DNA of 64,000 nt from Kribbella sp. ALI-6-A (GCF_001984195.1 NZ_MTQN01000009.1:62001-126000), one strand, 5' to 3'. Positions 1 to 8,494 are shown, counted from the stretch's first letter. Notes: a model not told the origin generated them from the letters alone. Translations and numbers: made by a program.

Positions 1-841
1 CGAGAGCGCGATCTTCCTGGGCCAGTTCGACGACGCGGGCCGGCGCGGCGAGCGCTTCCAGGCAACCGTTGCCGCCGCACCAGCACGGCGGGCCGTCGAC
101 CTCGAGCACCATGTGGCCGATCTCGCCGACGTTCGACGACGAGCCCCGGTAGACGTCGCCGTTGGTGACCAGACCGAGGCCGAAGCCCGCGGCCAGGTAG
201 AGAGTCGCGAAGTCGTTGGCCGACGGGATACGGCCGGCCCAGAACTCGCCGATCGCGGCGCAGGTCGAGTCGTTCTCGACGACCACCGGATGGTCGATCG
301 CCTGACTGAGCTGGCCCTGGACGGCGAACGGCTCCCAGGCGTAGCGCTCGCGATCGGCACGCAAGAGTTGTGCACCGCTCCCCTGCCGTCCGGCCAGCGC
401 GACGCCGACTCCGACCAAGGTGCTCGGCTCGATGCCGGCGCGCTGGATCAGGTCGTCGAGCTCGCCGACGAGCCGGGTGATCACCGTGGCCGGGGTGTCA
501 CGGCCGATGCCCTTGGACGACAGCTGCTCGATCACCCGGCCGTTCATGTCGGTCACCACGTACGTCGTACTGAGGGTGTCGATCGAGATGCCGACCGCGT
601 GCCGCGCGCGGGGGTTGAACTGCAGCAACGTCGCCCGCTTGCCGCCGGTCGGATCGCCCAGACCGGTTTCCACGATCAGGCCCTCGGCCAGCAGCTGCTT
701 GACCACGCGCGAGATCGACGCGCCGGTCAGCCCGGACCGGTCGGCCAGCGCGACGCGGGTCACGGTGCCGCTGGAGCGGATCAGGTCCAGGATCGCGCTG
801 TGCGTCTCCTGGGCGGTCGCACCCTTCAAGATCTTCGCCAC
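1..841 (-). CDS. ROK family transcriptional repressor, 3' end outside window
   Basis: This gene runs off the left edge; about 280 N-terminal residues are visible. It starts at GTG 841 (MAKILKGATAQ...). Residues about 12-65 form a winged helix-turn-helix of the kind in NagC/XylR repressors (TRVALADRSGLTGASISRVV). A ROK sugar-kinase-like fold follows, with the metal-binding cysteine motif CWCGGNGC near residue 260, preceded by the GEIGH motif. ROK repressors bind sugars or sugar phosphates and control carbohydrate genes. It diverges from the oxidoreductase gene at 972; the nearest sugar gene is the GH3 glycosidase at 4180, and no functional link is shown. The family is certain; the ligand is unknown. 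Confidence 0.9.
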   Translation of the reverse strand, partial: MAKILKGATAQETHSAILDLIRSSGTVTRVALADRSGLTGASISRVVKQLLAEGLIVETGLGDPTGGKRATLLQFNPRARHAVGISIDTLSTTYVVTDMNGRVIEQLSSKGIGRDTPATVITRLVGELDDLIQRAGIEPSTLVGVGVALAGRQGSGAQLLRADRERYAWEPFAVQGQLSQAIDHPVVVENDSTCAAIGEFWAGRIPSANDFATLYLAAGFGLGLVTNGDVYRGSSSNVGEIGHMVLEVDGPPCWCGGNGCLEALAAPARVVELAQEDRAL

Positions 842-904
842 GTCGTTCCTCCCGGACCGAACTTTAATACACAAGGTAACGAAGTGGAGGCCCAACCGTC
901 GCAC

Positions 905-935
905 TTGACCTCAAGTGAAGTTCAGGTCCTAGCGT
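905..935 (+). promoter_or_regulatory. MerR-type promoter with 19-bp spacer and dyad operator
   Basis: TTGACC (905-910) and TAGCGT (930-935) are separated by 19 bp, the overlong spacer typical of MerR-family activated promoters. The spacer holds an imperfect dyad, ACCTCAAGTGAAGTTCAGGT at 908-927, close to the SoxR/MerR-type core ACCTCAAGT-ACTTGAGGT. It would drive the oxidoreductase gene at 972. No MerR-family gene lies in the window, so the activator would act in trans. Confidence 0.6.
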
Positions 936-971
936 CGAGGCCGAGTCACACCGACGACAGGAGACAACACC

Positions 972-1946
972 ATGCGGGCGATCAGGCTGCACGAATTCGG
1001 GCCGGCGGACAACCTGACGTACGAGGAGGTGCCTGATCCGGTCCCTGCGGCCGAACAGGTGCTGATCGCCGTCGAGGCCGCGGGAGTGCACCTGCTGGAC
1101 ACCGCCCTTCGCCAAGGCACCGCGGGCGGAGGACCGGTCGCTCCCCCGACGCTGCCGACGATCCCGGGCCGCGAGGTAGCGGGCACGGTCGAGGCAGTCG
1201 GCCCCGGCGTCGAGACTGGATGGATCGGCAAGCGGGTCGTGGTGCATCTCGGCCCGGTGCCCGGCGGGTACGCCGAGAGAGCGGTTGCCCGGGTCGAGTC
1301 GGTGCACGAGATCCCGGACCACGTCGACGCCGCCCACGCGGTGGCCTCGATCGGGACTGGCCGGACGGCCGCCGGGATCCTCGAGCAGGCCGCCATCACG
1401 GCCGAGGACGTCGTACTGGTCACCGCGGCGGCGGGCGGGATGGGCATTCTGTTCGTCCAGAGCGCACGCAACGCCGGAGCGACCGTGGTCGGCCTGGCCG
1501 GCGGACCCGAGAAGACCCACCAGGTCCGCGAGCTCGGCGCGCAAGTCGTGGTCGACTACCGGCAGCCGGACTGGGTGGAGCAGGTCACGGAGAACCTCGG
1601 AGAGCGCGATCTCACCGTGGTGCTCGACGGGGTGGGCGGGGAGAACGGGCGGCGGGCGTTCGAGCTGCTGGGGATCGGCGGGCGGATCCTGATGTTCGGG
1701 TGGTCGGGCGGAGGGCCGGTCGAGATCACCACCCAGGACTTGATGGAGCGCGGACTCAGCGCGACCTGGGCGATCGGACCGAAGTTGATGCGCCGGCTCC
1801 GGCACTTGGAGACCACGGCGCTCACCGAGACCGCCGAGGGACGTTGGGTGCCCCTGGTGACCACCTTCCCGCTGGCGAAGGCTGCCGACGCGCACCGCGC
1901 CCTGGAGAACCGTGAAACCACCGGCAAGGTGGTCCTGCTCACCTAG
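972..1946 (+). CDS. Zinc-independent MDR family NADPH:quinone oxidoreductase-like protein
   Basis: A 324-residue medium-chain dehydrogenase/reductase. It begins with the GroES-like domain (MRAIRLHEFGPADNL, with PGREVAGTVEAVG near residue 60) followed by a Rossmann domain whose glycine-rich segment is TAAAGGMG near residue 157. The cysteines of the structural zinc lobe are absent, as in quinone reductase (QOR)/zeta-crystallin types. It likely reduces quinones, enals or similar electrophiles with NADPH in the cytoplasm. An AGGAG ribosome site lies at 959-963. The MerR-type promoter upstream suggests induction by redox or electrophile stress. The substrate cannot be assigned from sequence. Confidence 0.85.
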   Translation: MRAIRLHEFGPADNLTYEEVPDPVPAAEQVLIAVEAAGVHLLDTALRQGTAGGGPVAPPTLPTIPGREVAGTVEAVGPGVETGWIGKRVVVHLGPVPGGYAERAVARVESVHEIPDHVDAAHAVASIGTGRTAAGILEQAAITAEDVVLVTAAAGGMGILFVQSARNAGATVVGLAGGPEKTHQVRELGAQVVVDYRQPDWVEQVTENLGERDLTVVLDGVGGENGRRAFELLGIGGRILMFGWSGGGPVEITTQDLMERGLSATWAIGPKLMRRLRHLETTALTETAEGRWVPLVTTFPLAKAADAHRALENRETTGKVVLLT

Positions 1947-2077
1947 ATCACGGTCGCGCCGGCGGACCGACCACATCACCCGGCAGGACGTCGACCGACG
2001 GTCCTGGATCCCCGCGGGTGAGTGCGGCGGTGGAGTGCACGCTGGTTTGCGGGGTCCCCGGTGGCCGTGCGCTCCCG

Positions 2078-2083
2078 TAAACT
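2078..2083 (+). promoter_or_regulatory. -10 hexamer giving a leaderless transcript
   Basis: TAAACT ends 7 nt before the ATG at 2091, so transcription would begin at or next to the start codon. There is no Shine-Dalgarno sequence. This spacing supports the ATG at 2091 over upstream in-frame starts. Confidence 0.5.
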
Positions 2084-2090
2084 CCCCGGC

Positions 2091-2540
2091 ATGAAGGTCC
2101 TGCCCAGCCAGTCCGAGGTGTTCCTGCTGTCCGAGCAGGACCGCCGCTTGGTGCTGGACGGCCCGGCGATCATCGATGCCCAGGGCAACCGGCACGAGGT
2201 GCCGCCGAAGGTGGTCGAGGCGCTGCTGTTCGTCGAGACGGCGATGCGCGAAGGCTTCGCCGTCCAGGTGACCGTGCTCCGGCACGAGCTGCCGATCCGC
2301 GAGGCGGCCGCGGCGATCGACATGGCCGAGGACGAACTGCGCTCGTACGTGGCCTCCGGTGAGGTCCCGTTCCGGTCCGACGAGTCGGTCGACTGGGTTC
2401 AGTTGGAGCACGTCCTCGCCTTCAAGCGGCGGCTGAAGGCCCGGCAGCGCGAGATCCTCGACCAGATGATGGCCGAGAGCGACTACGACGCGTACGGCGA
2501 CGACGGTGACGGCCTCGAGCCGGGCGATCTCGATCGCTAG
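2091..2540 (+). CDS. HTH excisionase-like antitoxin/DNA-binding protein
   Basis: A 149-residue acidic protein. Residues about 60-130 contain an excisionase/MerR-like helix-turn-helix (LPIREAAAAIDMAEDELRSY) followed by a beta wing with a tryptophan and a basic helix (FKRRLKARQREILDQM). The C-terminus is very acidic. It lies 8 nt upstream of a PIN-domain gene, the order of HTH antitoxin plus PIN toxin pairs in actinobacteria. The predicted role is to bind its own promoter and hold the PIN ribonuclease inactive. An in-frame start at 2022 exists but lacks support; the -10 hexamer favours 2091. That it is an antitoxin is an inference from gene context. Confidence 0.75.
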   Translation: MKVLPSQSEVFLLSEQDRRLVLDGPAIIDAQGNRHEVPPKVVEALLFVETAMREGFAVQVTVLRHELPIREAAAAIDMAEDELRSYVASGEVPFRSDESVDWVQLEHVLAFKRRLKARQREILDQMMAESDYDAYGDDGDGLEPGDLDR

Positions 2541-2548
2541 GCCGGCCG

Positions 2549-3382
2549 ATGCCTGAACCGGACCGGCGCGCGTTCCTGGACGCCAACGTGCTGCGCGGGG
2601 CGTTGCAGACCGACGTACTGCTGACGCTCGCGTTCCGTGACGAGTTCCAGCCGCGGTGGAACGCCGAGGTGATGGACGAGGTCCGCCGCAACCGGCCGCC
2701 GGGGCTGTCCGAGGCGGCGATCGACCGGCGGCTCGGGCAGATGAACGCGGCGTTCCCGCAGGCGATGGTGCAGGGCTACGAACACCTCGAGCCGGCCATG
2801 CAGGCCGACCCGAAGGACAAGCACGTGCTCGCGGCGGCCGTGCACTCGCGGTCGACGGTGCTGGTGACGGAGAACGTCAAGGACTTCAGCCCACCGACGA
2901 CCGGTCCGCACGCGATGCCGGTGCAGCGGTTGTCGAAGTTCCTGTCGGACCTGACCCGGGAGAACCCGGCGCGCATGGTCGACGCGATGCGGGACATGGT
3001 CGGCCGCAACCAGCGCGAACCGAACACGGTGTCCGCGCTGATCGACAAGATGGCGACGTTGCAGGATCTGCGGGGGTTCGCGCAGACGCTGAACTCGGTG
3101 GTGCCGGAGCAGGATCGCGGGACGGATCCGCGGTTGGCCGAGAGTCAGCGGGAGGCCGTGGTCTTGCAGGAGAGCGGGGCTGGGGTCGCGCAGTCGACCG
3201 GTCCTGGGGTGGCGCAGGAGGCGACGCGGCAAGGGCCGGACGAGCAGGCGCAGGCGGCCAAGGCGATCGCACTCGACGGCGTTGCCGGAGTCAGCAAGAC
3301 AAGTGCACCGCGGGAGACGCCGTCCGCGGAGAAGAACTCGGGGACAGGGCGCGGTCCGCAGACGCCCGAACGGGAGCGGTAG
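2549..3382 (+). CDS. PIN domain protein, probable toxin ribonuclease
   Basis: A 277-residue protein. Residues about 1-130 form a PIN-like domain: an N-terminal acidic strand (FLDANVLRGAL), central acidic positions, and the C-terminal strand VLVTENVKDFSP. PIN toxins cleave RNA using a cluster of acidic residues that bind magnesium. The gene follows the HTH protein by 8 nt and the two are probably co-transcribed. The protein is about twice the length of VapC: residues about 200-277 are a low-complexity tail rich in Gly, Gln, Ala and Ser with no recognisable fold. The tail distinguishes it from classic VapC. Toxicity is inferred. Confidence 0.75.
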   Translation: MPEPDRRAFLDANVLRGALQTDVLLTLAFRDEFQPRWNAEVMDEVRRNRPPGLSEAAIDRRLGQMNAAFPQAMVQGYEHLEPAMQADPKDKHVLAAAVHSRSTVLVTENVKDFSPPTTGPHAMPVQRLSKFLSDLTRENPARMVDAMRDMVGRNQREPNTVSALIDKMATLQDLRGFAQTLNSVVPEQDRGTDPRLAESQREAVVLQESGAGVAQSTGPGVAQEATRQGPDEQAQAAKAIALDGVAGVSKTSAPRETPSAEKNSGTGRGPQTPERER

Positions 3383-3416
3383 GGCCGCACGAGGTGACCG
3401 GTACGGCGTACCGGGG

Positions 3417-3950
3417 TCAGCGGGGGTCGGTCCAGGTGAGGGTGTAGAGGACCGAGCCGAACTGGAGGATGTCGCCGGCGCGGACCGCCGTCGGCGAGGT
3501 GATGCGGGAGCCGTTGAGGTGGGTGCCGTTCATCGAGTTCAGGTCGCGGACCATCCAGCCGTTGCCGACGTGCCGCAGCTCGGCGTGGCGGCGGGAGACC
3601 GAGACGTCCGCAATCCGCAGCGTGGCGCCGGGACCCCGGCCGATCCTGATCGTGGGCGAACCGGGCGGCGGCAGGGCCAGGCCGGGCAGCGACGGCTTCG
3701 GAGTGAGGCTGACTCGCGGCAGCCGGGAGATCAGCTCGCGGAACCACTCGATCACCCGCGGCTCGCGGCCGGGCAGGTCGTGCGTCGCGGACCGCAGCTC
3801 GCGGCGGCTCTGGGCGCCGAGCACGAAGTTCATCCGGCGGACGAACGTGTCCTGCGAGAGACGTCCGGTGCCCGCGCCCTCGCGGAGGATCTCCAGCGCA
3901 CGATCCCGCTCACGGTCCGAGGGACGTGAGAGTTCAAGGCCGGAGGTCAT
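3417..3950 (-). CDS. DUF1707/SHOCT-like and FHA domain protein
   Basis: A 177-residue cytoplasmic protein. The N-terminus (MTSGLELSRPSDRERDRALE, then GRLSQDTFVRRM) matches the DUF1707 domain common in actinobacteria. Residues about 85-175 form an FHA domain with the phosphothreonine-binding core IRIGRGPGATLRI, SRRHAEL and NSMNGTHLNG. FHA domains bind phosphothreonine made by Ser/Thr kinases such as Pkn proteins; no kinase gene is nearby. The start at 3950 is chosen because the DUF1707 domain begins there and a promoter sits 7 nt upstream. It converges on the PIN gene with 34 nt between stops. Confidence 0.88.
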   Translation of the reverse strand: MTSGLELSRPSDRERDRALEILREGAGTGRLSQDTFVRRMNFVLGAQSRRELRSATHDLPGREPRVIEWFRELISRLPRVSLTPKPSLPGLALPPPGSPTIRIGRGPGATLRIADVSVSRRHAELRHVGNGWMVRDLNSMNGTHLNGSRITSPTAVRAGDILQFGSVLYTLTWTDPR

Positions 3951-3957
3951 GCCGGAA

Positions 3958-3986
3958 ATTGTCCGCTGAGCGGGGTTCACTGTCCA
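3958..3986 (-). promoter_or_regulatory. Promoter of the FHA gene, leaderless
   Basis: On the minus strand TGGACA (3981-3986) and GACAAT (3958-3963) are separated by exactly 17 bp. The -10 hexamer ends 7 nt before the ATG at 3950. This is one of two leaderless promoters in the window with a recognisable -35. Confidence 0.6.
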
Positions 3987-4062
3987 GCACGGCGGGTTCA
4001 CACCGGGTTGGGTCGCCACGCGGGGAGGGGTCGCGGGTGGGTGGTGCGTGGTTGGCTGAGTT

Positions 4063-4150
4063 GAGCGGCTGAGCCGAAGGGCTGGGCTGGGCGGCCGGCC
4101 CAGCCGTTGGTCCGGCGGTCGAGCCGAGCGGCGGGACCGAGCGGCTGAGC
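4063..4150 (+). repeat. GC-rich repeats upstream of the GH3 gene
   Basis: The 12-mer GAGCGGCTGAGC occurs at 4063-4074 and 4139-4150. Between them lies an inverted repeat, GGCTGGGC (4085-4092) and GCCCAGCC (4098-4105). The rest of the 229-nt gap between the FHA and GH3 genes shows no other clear element. Confidence 0.5.
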
Positions 4151-4179
4151 TCAGCCGGCAGGCGACGAGGAGGAGCGGT

Positions 4180-6438
4180 ATGGACGCGGACGGCGGGATC
4201 GTCGGGCGGCTGACGGTCGAGGAGAAGGCCGCGCTGTGCCTCGGGTCGGACTTCTGGCACACCGCGGCGGTCGAGCGGCTCGGCGTACCAGCGGTGATGC
4301 TGGCCGACGGGCCGCACGGGATGCGGCGGCAGCCGGACGAAGGCGATCACGTCGGCATCGGCGGGAGCCTGCCTGCGACCTGCTTCCCGACCGCGAGTGC
4401 GCTCGGCTCGTCCTGGGACGTCGAGGTCGTCCGGCGGGTCGGTGCCGCGATCGGCGTGGAGGCGCGCGCTCAGGGCGTGGCCGTCGTACTCGGGCCGGGG
4501 ATCAACATCAAGCGATCGCCGCTGTGCGGACGGAACTTCGAGTACCTGTCGGAGGACCCGTTCGTCTCGGGCGTTCTCGGCGCCGCACTGGTCGAAGGGT
4601 TGCAGAGTCAGGGCGTCGGCGCGTCGGTCAAGCACTTCGCGGCGAACAACCAGGAGACCGATCGGCTCCGGGTCAGCGCGGAGGTCGACGAGCGGTCGTT
4701 GCGGGAGATCTACCTGGCCGGGTTCGAGCGGGTCGTCCGCAGCGCCCGGCCGTGGACGGTGATGTGCTCGTACAACCGGATCAACGGGATCCACGCGTCG
4801 CAGAATCGCTGGCTGCTCACCGACGTACTGCGCGACGAGTGGGGGTTCGACGGGCTGGTGATGTCGGACTGGGGTGCCGTGCACGACCGCGTAGCGGCCC
4901 TGGCGGCGGGGCTCGACCTGGAGATGCCGCCGAAACTGGGGATCAGCGACGCGGCGATCGTCGCGGCCGTCCAATCGGGCGAGCTCGACGAAGCGGTCCT
5001 GGATCAGGCCGTCGCACGCGTCCTACGGCTGGCCGAGCAGGCGCCCTCCGAACCAGGGCCCGACTTCGACGTCGCCGAGCATCACGCGCTGGCCCGGGAG
5101 GCGGCTGCCGCGAGCGTCGTACTGCTGAGGAACGATGACGCGGTGCTGCCGCTGGAACCGGCTGCCGGTGAGCTGGTCGCGGTCATCGGGGAGTTCGCTC
5201 GCTCCGCGCGCTATCAAGGCGCGGGCAGCTCGCAGGTCAATCCGACCCGGGTGGAGAACGCTCTCGACGAGCTGCGCGCGGCGCTGCCTGCCGGGGTCGA
5301 TCTCGAGTTCAGCGCCGGATTCACGCTGGACGCTGTTGAGGACGCGGACCTGGCGAACGAGGCCGTCGATCTCGCCGCGCGGGCGGACCACGTGCTCGTT
5401 TTCCTCGGGCTGCCGGCCGCGGACGAGTCGGAGGGCTTCGACCGGACCCACCTGGACCTGCCGGCGAACCAACTGGCCCTGCTCCCCCGGCTGGCGACGG
5501 CGAACTCGCGGCTGATCGTTGTCTTGAGCAACGGATCGGCGGTGCGGCTGTCGACCTGGGAGCAGCACGCGGCCGCGCTCGTGGAGGGCTGGCTCGGCGG
5601 GCAAGCCGCCGGCGGCGCGGTGGCCGACGTGCTGCTCGGCACGGTCAACCCGTCCGGGCGGCTCGCCGAGACGCTGCCGCTGCGGCTCGAGGACACCCCG
5701 TCGTACCTCAACTTCCCCGGCGAACACGGCTCCGTCCGGTACGGCGAAGGCGTCTTCGTCGGCTACCGCGGCTACGACGCGCTCGGGACCGAGGTCAGCT
5801 ACCCGTTCGGGCACGGACTGTCGTACACCACCTTCGCGTACGACGCCCTGGACGTTTCGGTGACCGGGAGCGCCGCCGACGGGGATCTCGGCATCAACCT
5901 CAGCTGCAGGGTGACCAACACCGGCGAGCGCACGGGTCACGAAGTCGTCCAGCTGTACGTCGGCGATCCGGTCGCGCAGGTGCGGCGTCCGGTGCGCGAG
6001 CTCAAGGGCTTCGCGAAGGTCAGCCTCGACCCCAGTGAGACCCTCAAGGTCGACTTCACCCTTACCTCACGTGACCTGTCGTACTGGTCGTCCGCGCACG
6101 GCGGCTGGGTCCTGGAAGGCGGAACCTTCGAGCTCGCCGTCGGCGCTTCCTCGCGCGATCTGCGCCTCACGACCAGCATCGACGTCGAGGCGCCGCCGCT
6201 GCTCCCTCACCTCGACGCGATGGCGACGCTCGAGGAATGGCTGGCACACCCGGCCGGCGCCGCCGCGCTCCGTGAGCTGGTCGGAGTCGATGCCGACGGC
6301 AACCCGCGGGGCATCCTCGCCGATCCTGGACTGCTGAAGCTGATCGGCAACTTCCCGATCAGCAGCATCGCGTCGTTCCCCGGCCTCGGGCTGAGCCCGG
6401 ACGGCGTCGATCAGCTCGTGGAGAAAGTCGCGAACTGA
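4180..6438 (+). CDS. Glycoside hydrolase family 3 beta-glucosidase
   Basis: A 752-residue protein with the GH3 plan: N-terminal TIM barrel, alpha/beta sandwich from about residue 310, and a fibronectin-III-like domain from about residue 560. The nucleophile is the Asp of the SDWGAVHD motif near residue 230; ADGPHGMR and KHFAANNQE are further GH3 signatures. A likely acid/base glutamate is in ESEGFDR near residue 418. There is no signal peptide, so it probably acts in the cytoplasm on imported glucosides. Residues about 670-752 extend beyond the Fn3-like domain. A strong GGAGG ribosome site precedes ATG 4180. Exact glycosidic specificity cannot be read from the sequence. Confidence 0.93.
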   Translation: MDADGGIVGRLTVEEKAALCLGSDFWHTAAVERLGVPAVMLADGPHGMRRQPDEGDHVGIGGSLPATCFPTASALGSSWDVEVVRRVGAAIGVEARAQGVAVVLGPGINIKRSPLCGRNFEYLSEDPFVSGVLGAALVEGLQSQGVGASVKHFAANNQETDRLRVSAEVDERSLREIYLAGFERVVRSARPWTVMCSYNRINGIHASQNRWLLTDVLRDEWGFDGLVMSDWGAVHDRVAALAAGLDLEMPPKLGISDAAIVAAVQSGELDEAVLDQAVARVLRLAEQAPSEPGPDFDVAEHHALAREAAAASVVLLRNDDAVLPLEPAAGELVAVIGEFARSARYQGAGSSQVNPTRVENALDELRAALPAGVDLEFSAGFTLDAVEDADLANEAVDLAARADHVLVFLGLPAADESEGFDRTHLDLPANQLALLPRLATANSRLIVVLSNGSAVRLSTWEQHAAALVEGWLGGQAAGGAVADVLLGTVNPSGRLAETLPLRLEDTPSYLNFPGEHGSVRYGEGVFVGYRGYDALGTEVSYPFGHGLSYTTFAYDALDVSVTGSAADGDLGINLSCRVTNTGERTGHEVVQLYVGDPVAQVRRPVRELKGFAKVSLDPSETLKVDFTLTSRDLSYWSSAHGGWVLEGGTFELAVGASSRDLRLTTSIDVEAPPLLPHLDAMATLEEWLAHPAGAAALRELVGVDADGNPRGILADPGLLKLIGNFPISSIASFPGLGLSPDGVDQLVEKVAN

Positions 6439-6492
6439 TCGCCGCGCTGGGGTCCGCAATCCCCACGCCCCGTCGAACACGTCGGCCGGCGT

Positions 6493-7557
6493 TCAGCCCA
6501 GCACGTCGTCCAGCGCGAACTTCACCGGCTCTTCCAACTGGTCGTACGTGCACGACTCCGGCGTCCGGTCGTCGCGCCAGCGGACGAACTGGGCGGTGTG
6601 GCGGAAGCGCACGCCCTCCATGTGGTCGTAGCGGACCTCGACCACCCGTTCGGGGCGGAGCGGGACGAAGCTCAGGTCCTTGCCGGCCTGCCAGCGGCTG
6701 CCCTCGGCGTTGCGCGGGGTGCGGTTGCCTTCCTCCTGCTTCGCCCAGGCCCACGGGTGGTCGTCGAAATCGGTGACCAGCGGCTGCAGCTCCTCGAACA
6801 GCTCCTCGCGCCGCGCCATCGGGAACGCGCCGATCACGCCGACGCTCGCCAGCACGCCCTCGTCGTTGAACAGGCCGAGCAGCAGCGAGCCGATCCGGTT
6901 CGGGCCGCTCTTGTGCACGCGGTAGCCCGCGACCACGCAGTCGGCCGTCCGCTCGTGCTTGATCTTGAACATCGTGCGCTTGTCCGGCTCGTACAGCCCC
7001 TGCAGCGGCTTCGCGATCACGCCGTCCAGCCCGGCGCCCTCGAACTGGTGGAACCAGTCGGTCGCCAGCGCCTTGTCGGTGGTCGTCCGGGTCAGGTGGA
7101 TCGGCGCCTTCGCCGGTGCGAGCGCCTCCTCCAGCGCCGCGCGGCGCTCGGCGAACGGTCGCTCCATGTAGTCGGTGTCACCCAGCGCGAGCAGGTCGAA
7201 CGCGACGAACCGGGCCGGCGTGGTCTCGGACAGCATCTTCACCCGCGACGCGGCCGGGTGGATCCGTTGCTGCAGCATCTCGAAGTCGAGCCGGTCCCCC
7301 GACGCGCCGATCACCACGATCTCGCCGTCGATCACGCAGCGCTCCGGCAGGTTCGCCTTGATCGCCTCGACCAGCTCGGGGAAGTACCGGGTCATCGGCT
7401 TCTCGTTGCGGCTGCCGATCTCGACCTCGTCGCCGTCGCGGAACACGATGGAACGGAAACCGTCCCACTTCGGCTCGAAGCTGACGTCCCCGTCCGGGAT
7501 CTGCTTCACCGCCTTGGCCAGCATCGGCGGGACCGGAGGCATCACGGGTAGCTGCAT
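6493..7557 (-). CDS. ligC: ATP-dependent DNA ligase, LigC type
   Basis: A 354-residue protein, close to the size of mycobacterial LigC. The nucleotidyltransferase motif I is EPKWDG with Lys30 as the residue that takes AMP. Motif III-like VAFDLLAL, motif IV-like LDGVIAK and motif V-like MFKIKHERTADCVV follow. The C-terminal OB-fold ends with VVEVRYDHMEGVRFRHT. LigC-type enzymes seal nicks in repair, and in mycobacteria act with Ku/LigD or in base excision repair; no Ku or LigD gene is here. ATG 7557 is chosen because homology begins there; the frame stays open upstream without resemblance to ligases. It diverges from the gene at 7625. Confidence 0.92.
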   Translation of the reverse strand: MQLPVMPPVPPMLAKAVKQIPDGDVSFEPKWDGFRSIVFRDGDEVEIGSRNEKPMTRYFPELVEAIKANLPERCVIDGEIVVIGASGDRLDFEMLQQRIHPAASRVKMLSETTPARFVAFDLLALGDTDYMERPFAERRAALEEALAPAKAPIHLTRTTTDKALATDWFHQFEGAGLDGVIAKPLQGLYEPDKRTMFKIKHERTADCVVAGYRVHKSGPNRIGSLLLGLFNDEGVLASVGVIGAFPMARREELFEELQPLVTDFDDHPWAWAKQEEGNRTPRNAEGSRWQAGKDLSFVPLRPERVVEVRYDHMEGVRFRHTAQFVRWRDDRTPESCTYDQLEEPVKFALDDVLG

Positions 7558-7624
7558 GCGGCCATTCTGCCCGCGGACGGGGCATGATGGTCGTATACCG
7601 ACTGGTAGGACCGGAGGTACCGCG

Positions 7625-8125
7625 ATGTACGACGTCGTACTGCTTGTCGAGCAGGAGTTGTCGCAGGAGGACGCCCACCGGGTGGTCGAACTGCACCAGG
7701 ACATGCCCGAGCCGGTGAGGTATCACGTGCTCGTGCCGTGTCACAACGCCGAGGCGGGGGTCGAGGCGTCGATCAGCGCGCTCGGAACGGCGGATCTGTA
7801 CGGGACGGGGCTGGTGGACCAGCGCGAGGAGCTGGCCAAGGCGCAGGAGGCGATCGACAGCGAGGCCCGCGACTGCACCGGGCGCAGCGTGCAGCGGCTG
7901 CGGGACCTGGGCCAGGACGCCGTCGGCGGGATCTCGCACGACCGCCCGATCGACGCGCTGACCGCCACGGTGAACAAGGTCGGTGGGCAGGAGGTCATCA
8001 TCCTGACCCGGCCGCACATCGTCGCGGAGTTCTTCCACCTCGACTGGACCAACTCGGCCCGCCGTCACCTCGGCGTACCGGTGCTGCATCTGCTCGAGCA
8101 CGATCCGGAGAAGGCGAAGAAGTAG
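7625..8125 (+). CDS. Conserved hypothetical protein, 166 residues
   Basis: A cytoplasmic protein beginning MYDVVLLVEQELSQEDAHRV. It alternates short hydrophobic strands and acidic helices, including YHVLVPCHN and the strand EVIILTRPHIVAEFFHLDW near the C-terminus. This resembles a small alpha/beta fold of the universal-stress-like kind, but no nucleotide-binding glycine motif is seen. It looks like a conserved actinobacterial family with no known function. A GGAGG ribosome site lies about 10 nt before ATG 7625. It diverges from ligC with a 67-nt gap. No function is proposed. Confidence 0.8.
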   Translation: MYDVVLLVEQELSQEDAHRVVELHQDMPEPVRYHVLVPCHNAEAGVEASISALGTADLYGTGLVDQREELAKAQEAIDSEARDCTGRSVQRLRDLGQDAVGGISHDRPIDALTATVNKVGGQEVIILTRPHIVAEFFHLDWTNSARRHLGVPVLHLLEHDPEKAKK

Positions 8126-8219
8126 CTACGCCGCCCAGTCGGTGGGTCCGCTCGGTGTCGCGGCCGTCATGGTCGGGCGACCGCTGGGTGCTGCCGCGGC
8201 GCCAGCGGGATCGGCGCGC

Positions 8220-8396
8220 TCAGTGCAGGACGAGGGCCGCGTACGTGAGGCCACCGGCCAGGGCGGCGAAGAAGGCTGACAAGCCGCGGCGCAGAGTCTG
8301 CTCGCCGACCTTGCCGTAGTGGATGCCGTCCTCGGAGTTGTAGGCCAGCCTGAAACCGGTGTAGCTCGCGCCCAGGACCAGTGCGCACTTGATCAT
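8220..8396 (-). CDS. Small hydrophobic protein, 58 residues
   Basis: A short gene: ATG at 8396, stop at 8220, with AAGGA 9-10 nt before the start. The product has two moderately hydrophobic stretches, near residues 1-18 (MIKCALVLGASYTGFRLA) and 38-57 (ends AALAGGLTYAALVLH), around a polar middle with SEDGIHYGKVGEQ. It may be a small membrane-associated protein. It is flanked by the convergent gene ending at 8125 and by the ABC exporter gene on its own strand. Codon use and ribosome site support it; the function is unknown. Confidence 0.6.
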   Translation of the reverse strand: MIKCALVLGASYTGFRLAYNSEDGIHYGKVGEQTLRRGLSAFFAALAGGLTYAALVLH

Positions 8397-8433
8397 CCCG
8401 AAGTCCTTCCCTCACGTCAGGACAATGCCGTTC

Positions 8434-8460
8434 CCTATCACCAGTATGGCGGCTGATAGG
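8434..8460. repeat. Inverted repeat upstream of the small gene
   Basis: CCTATCA (8434-8440) and TGATAGG (8454-8460) are perfect 7-bp arms around a 13-nt spacer that includes CATACT on the minus strand, a plausible -10. It may be an operator or RNA stem for the small gene at 8396. There is no U-run, so it is a poor terminator for the exporter gene. Confidence 0.4.
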
Positions 8461-8494
8461 CGTGTGCTTCGGCAGGTACCCGGAGGGTGGACGG

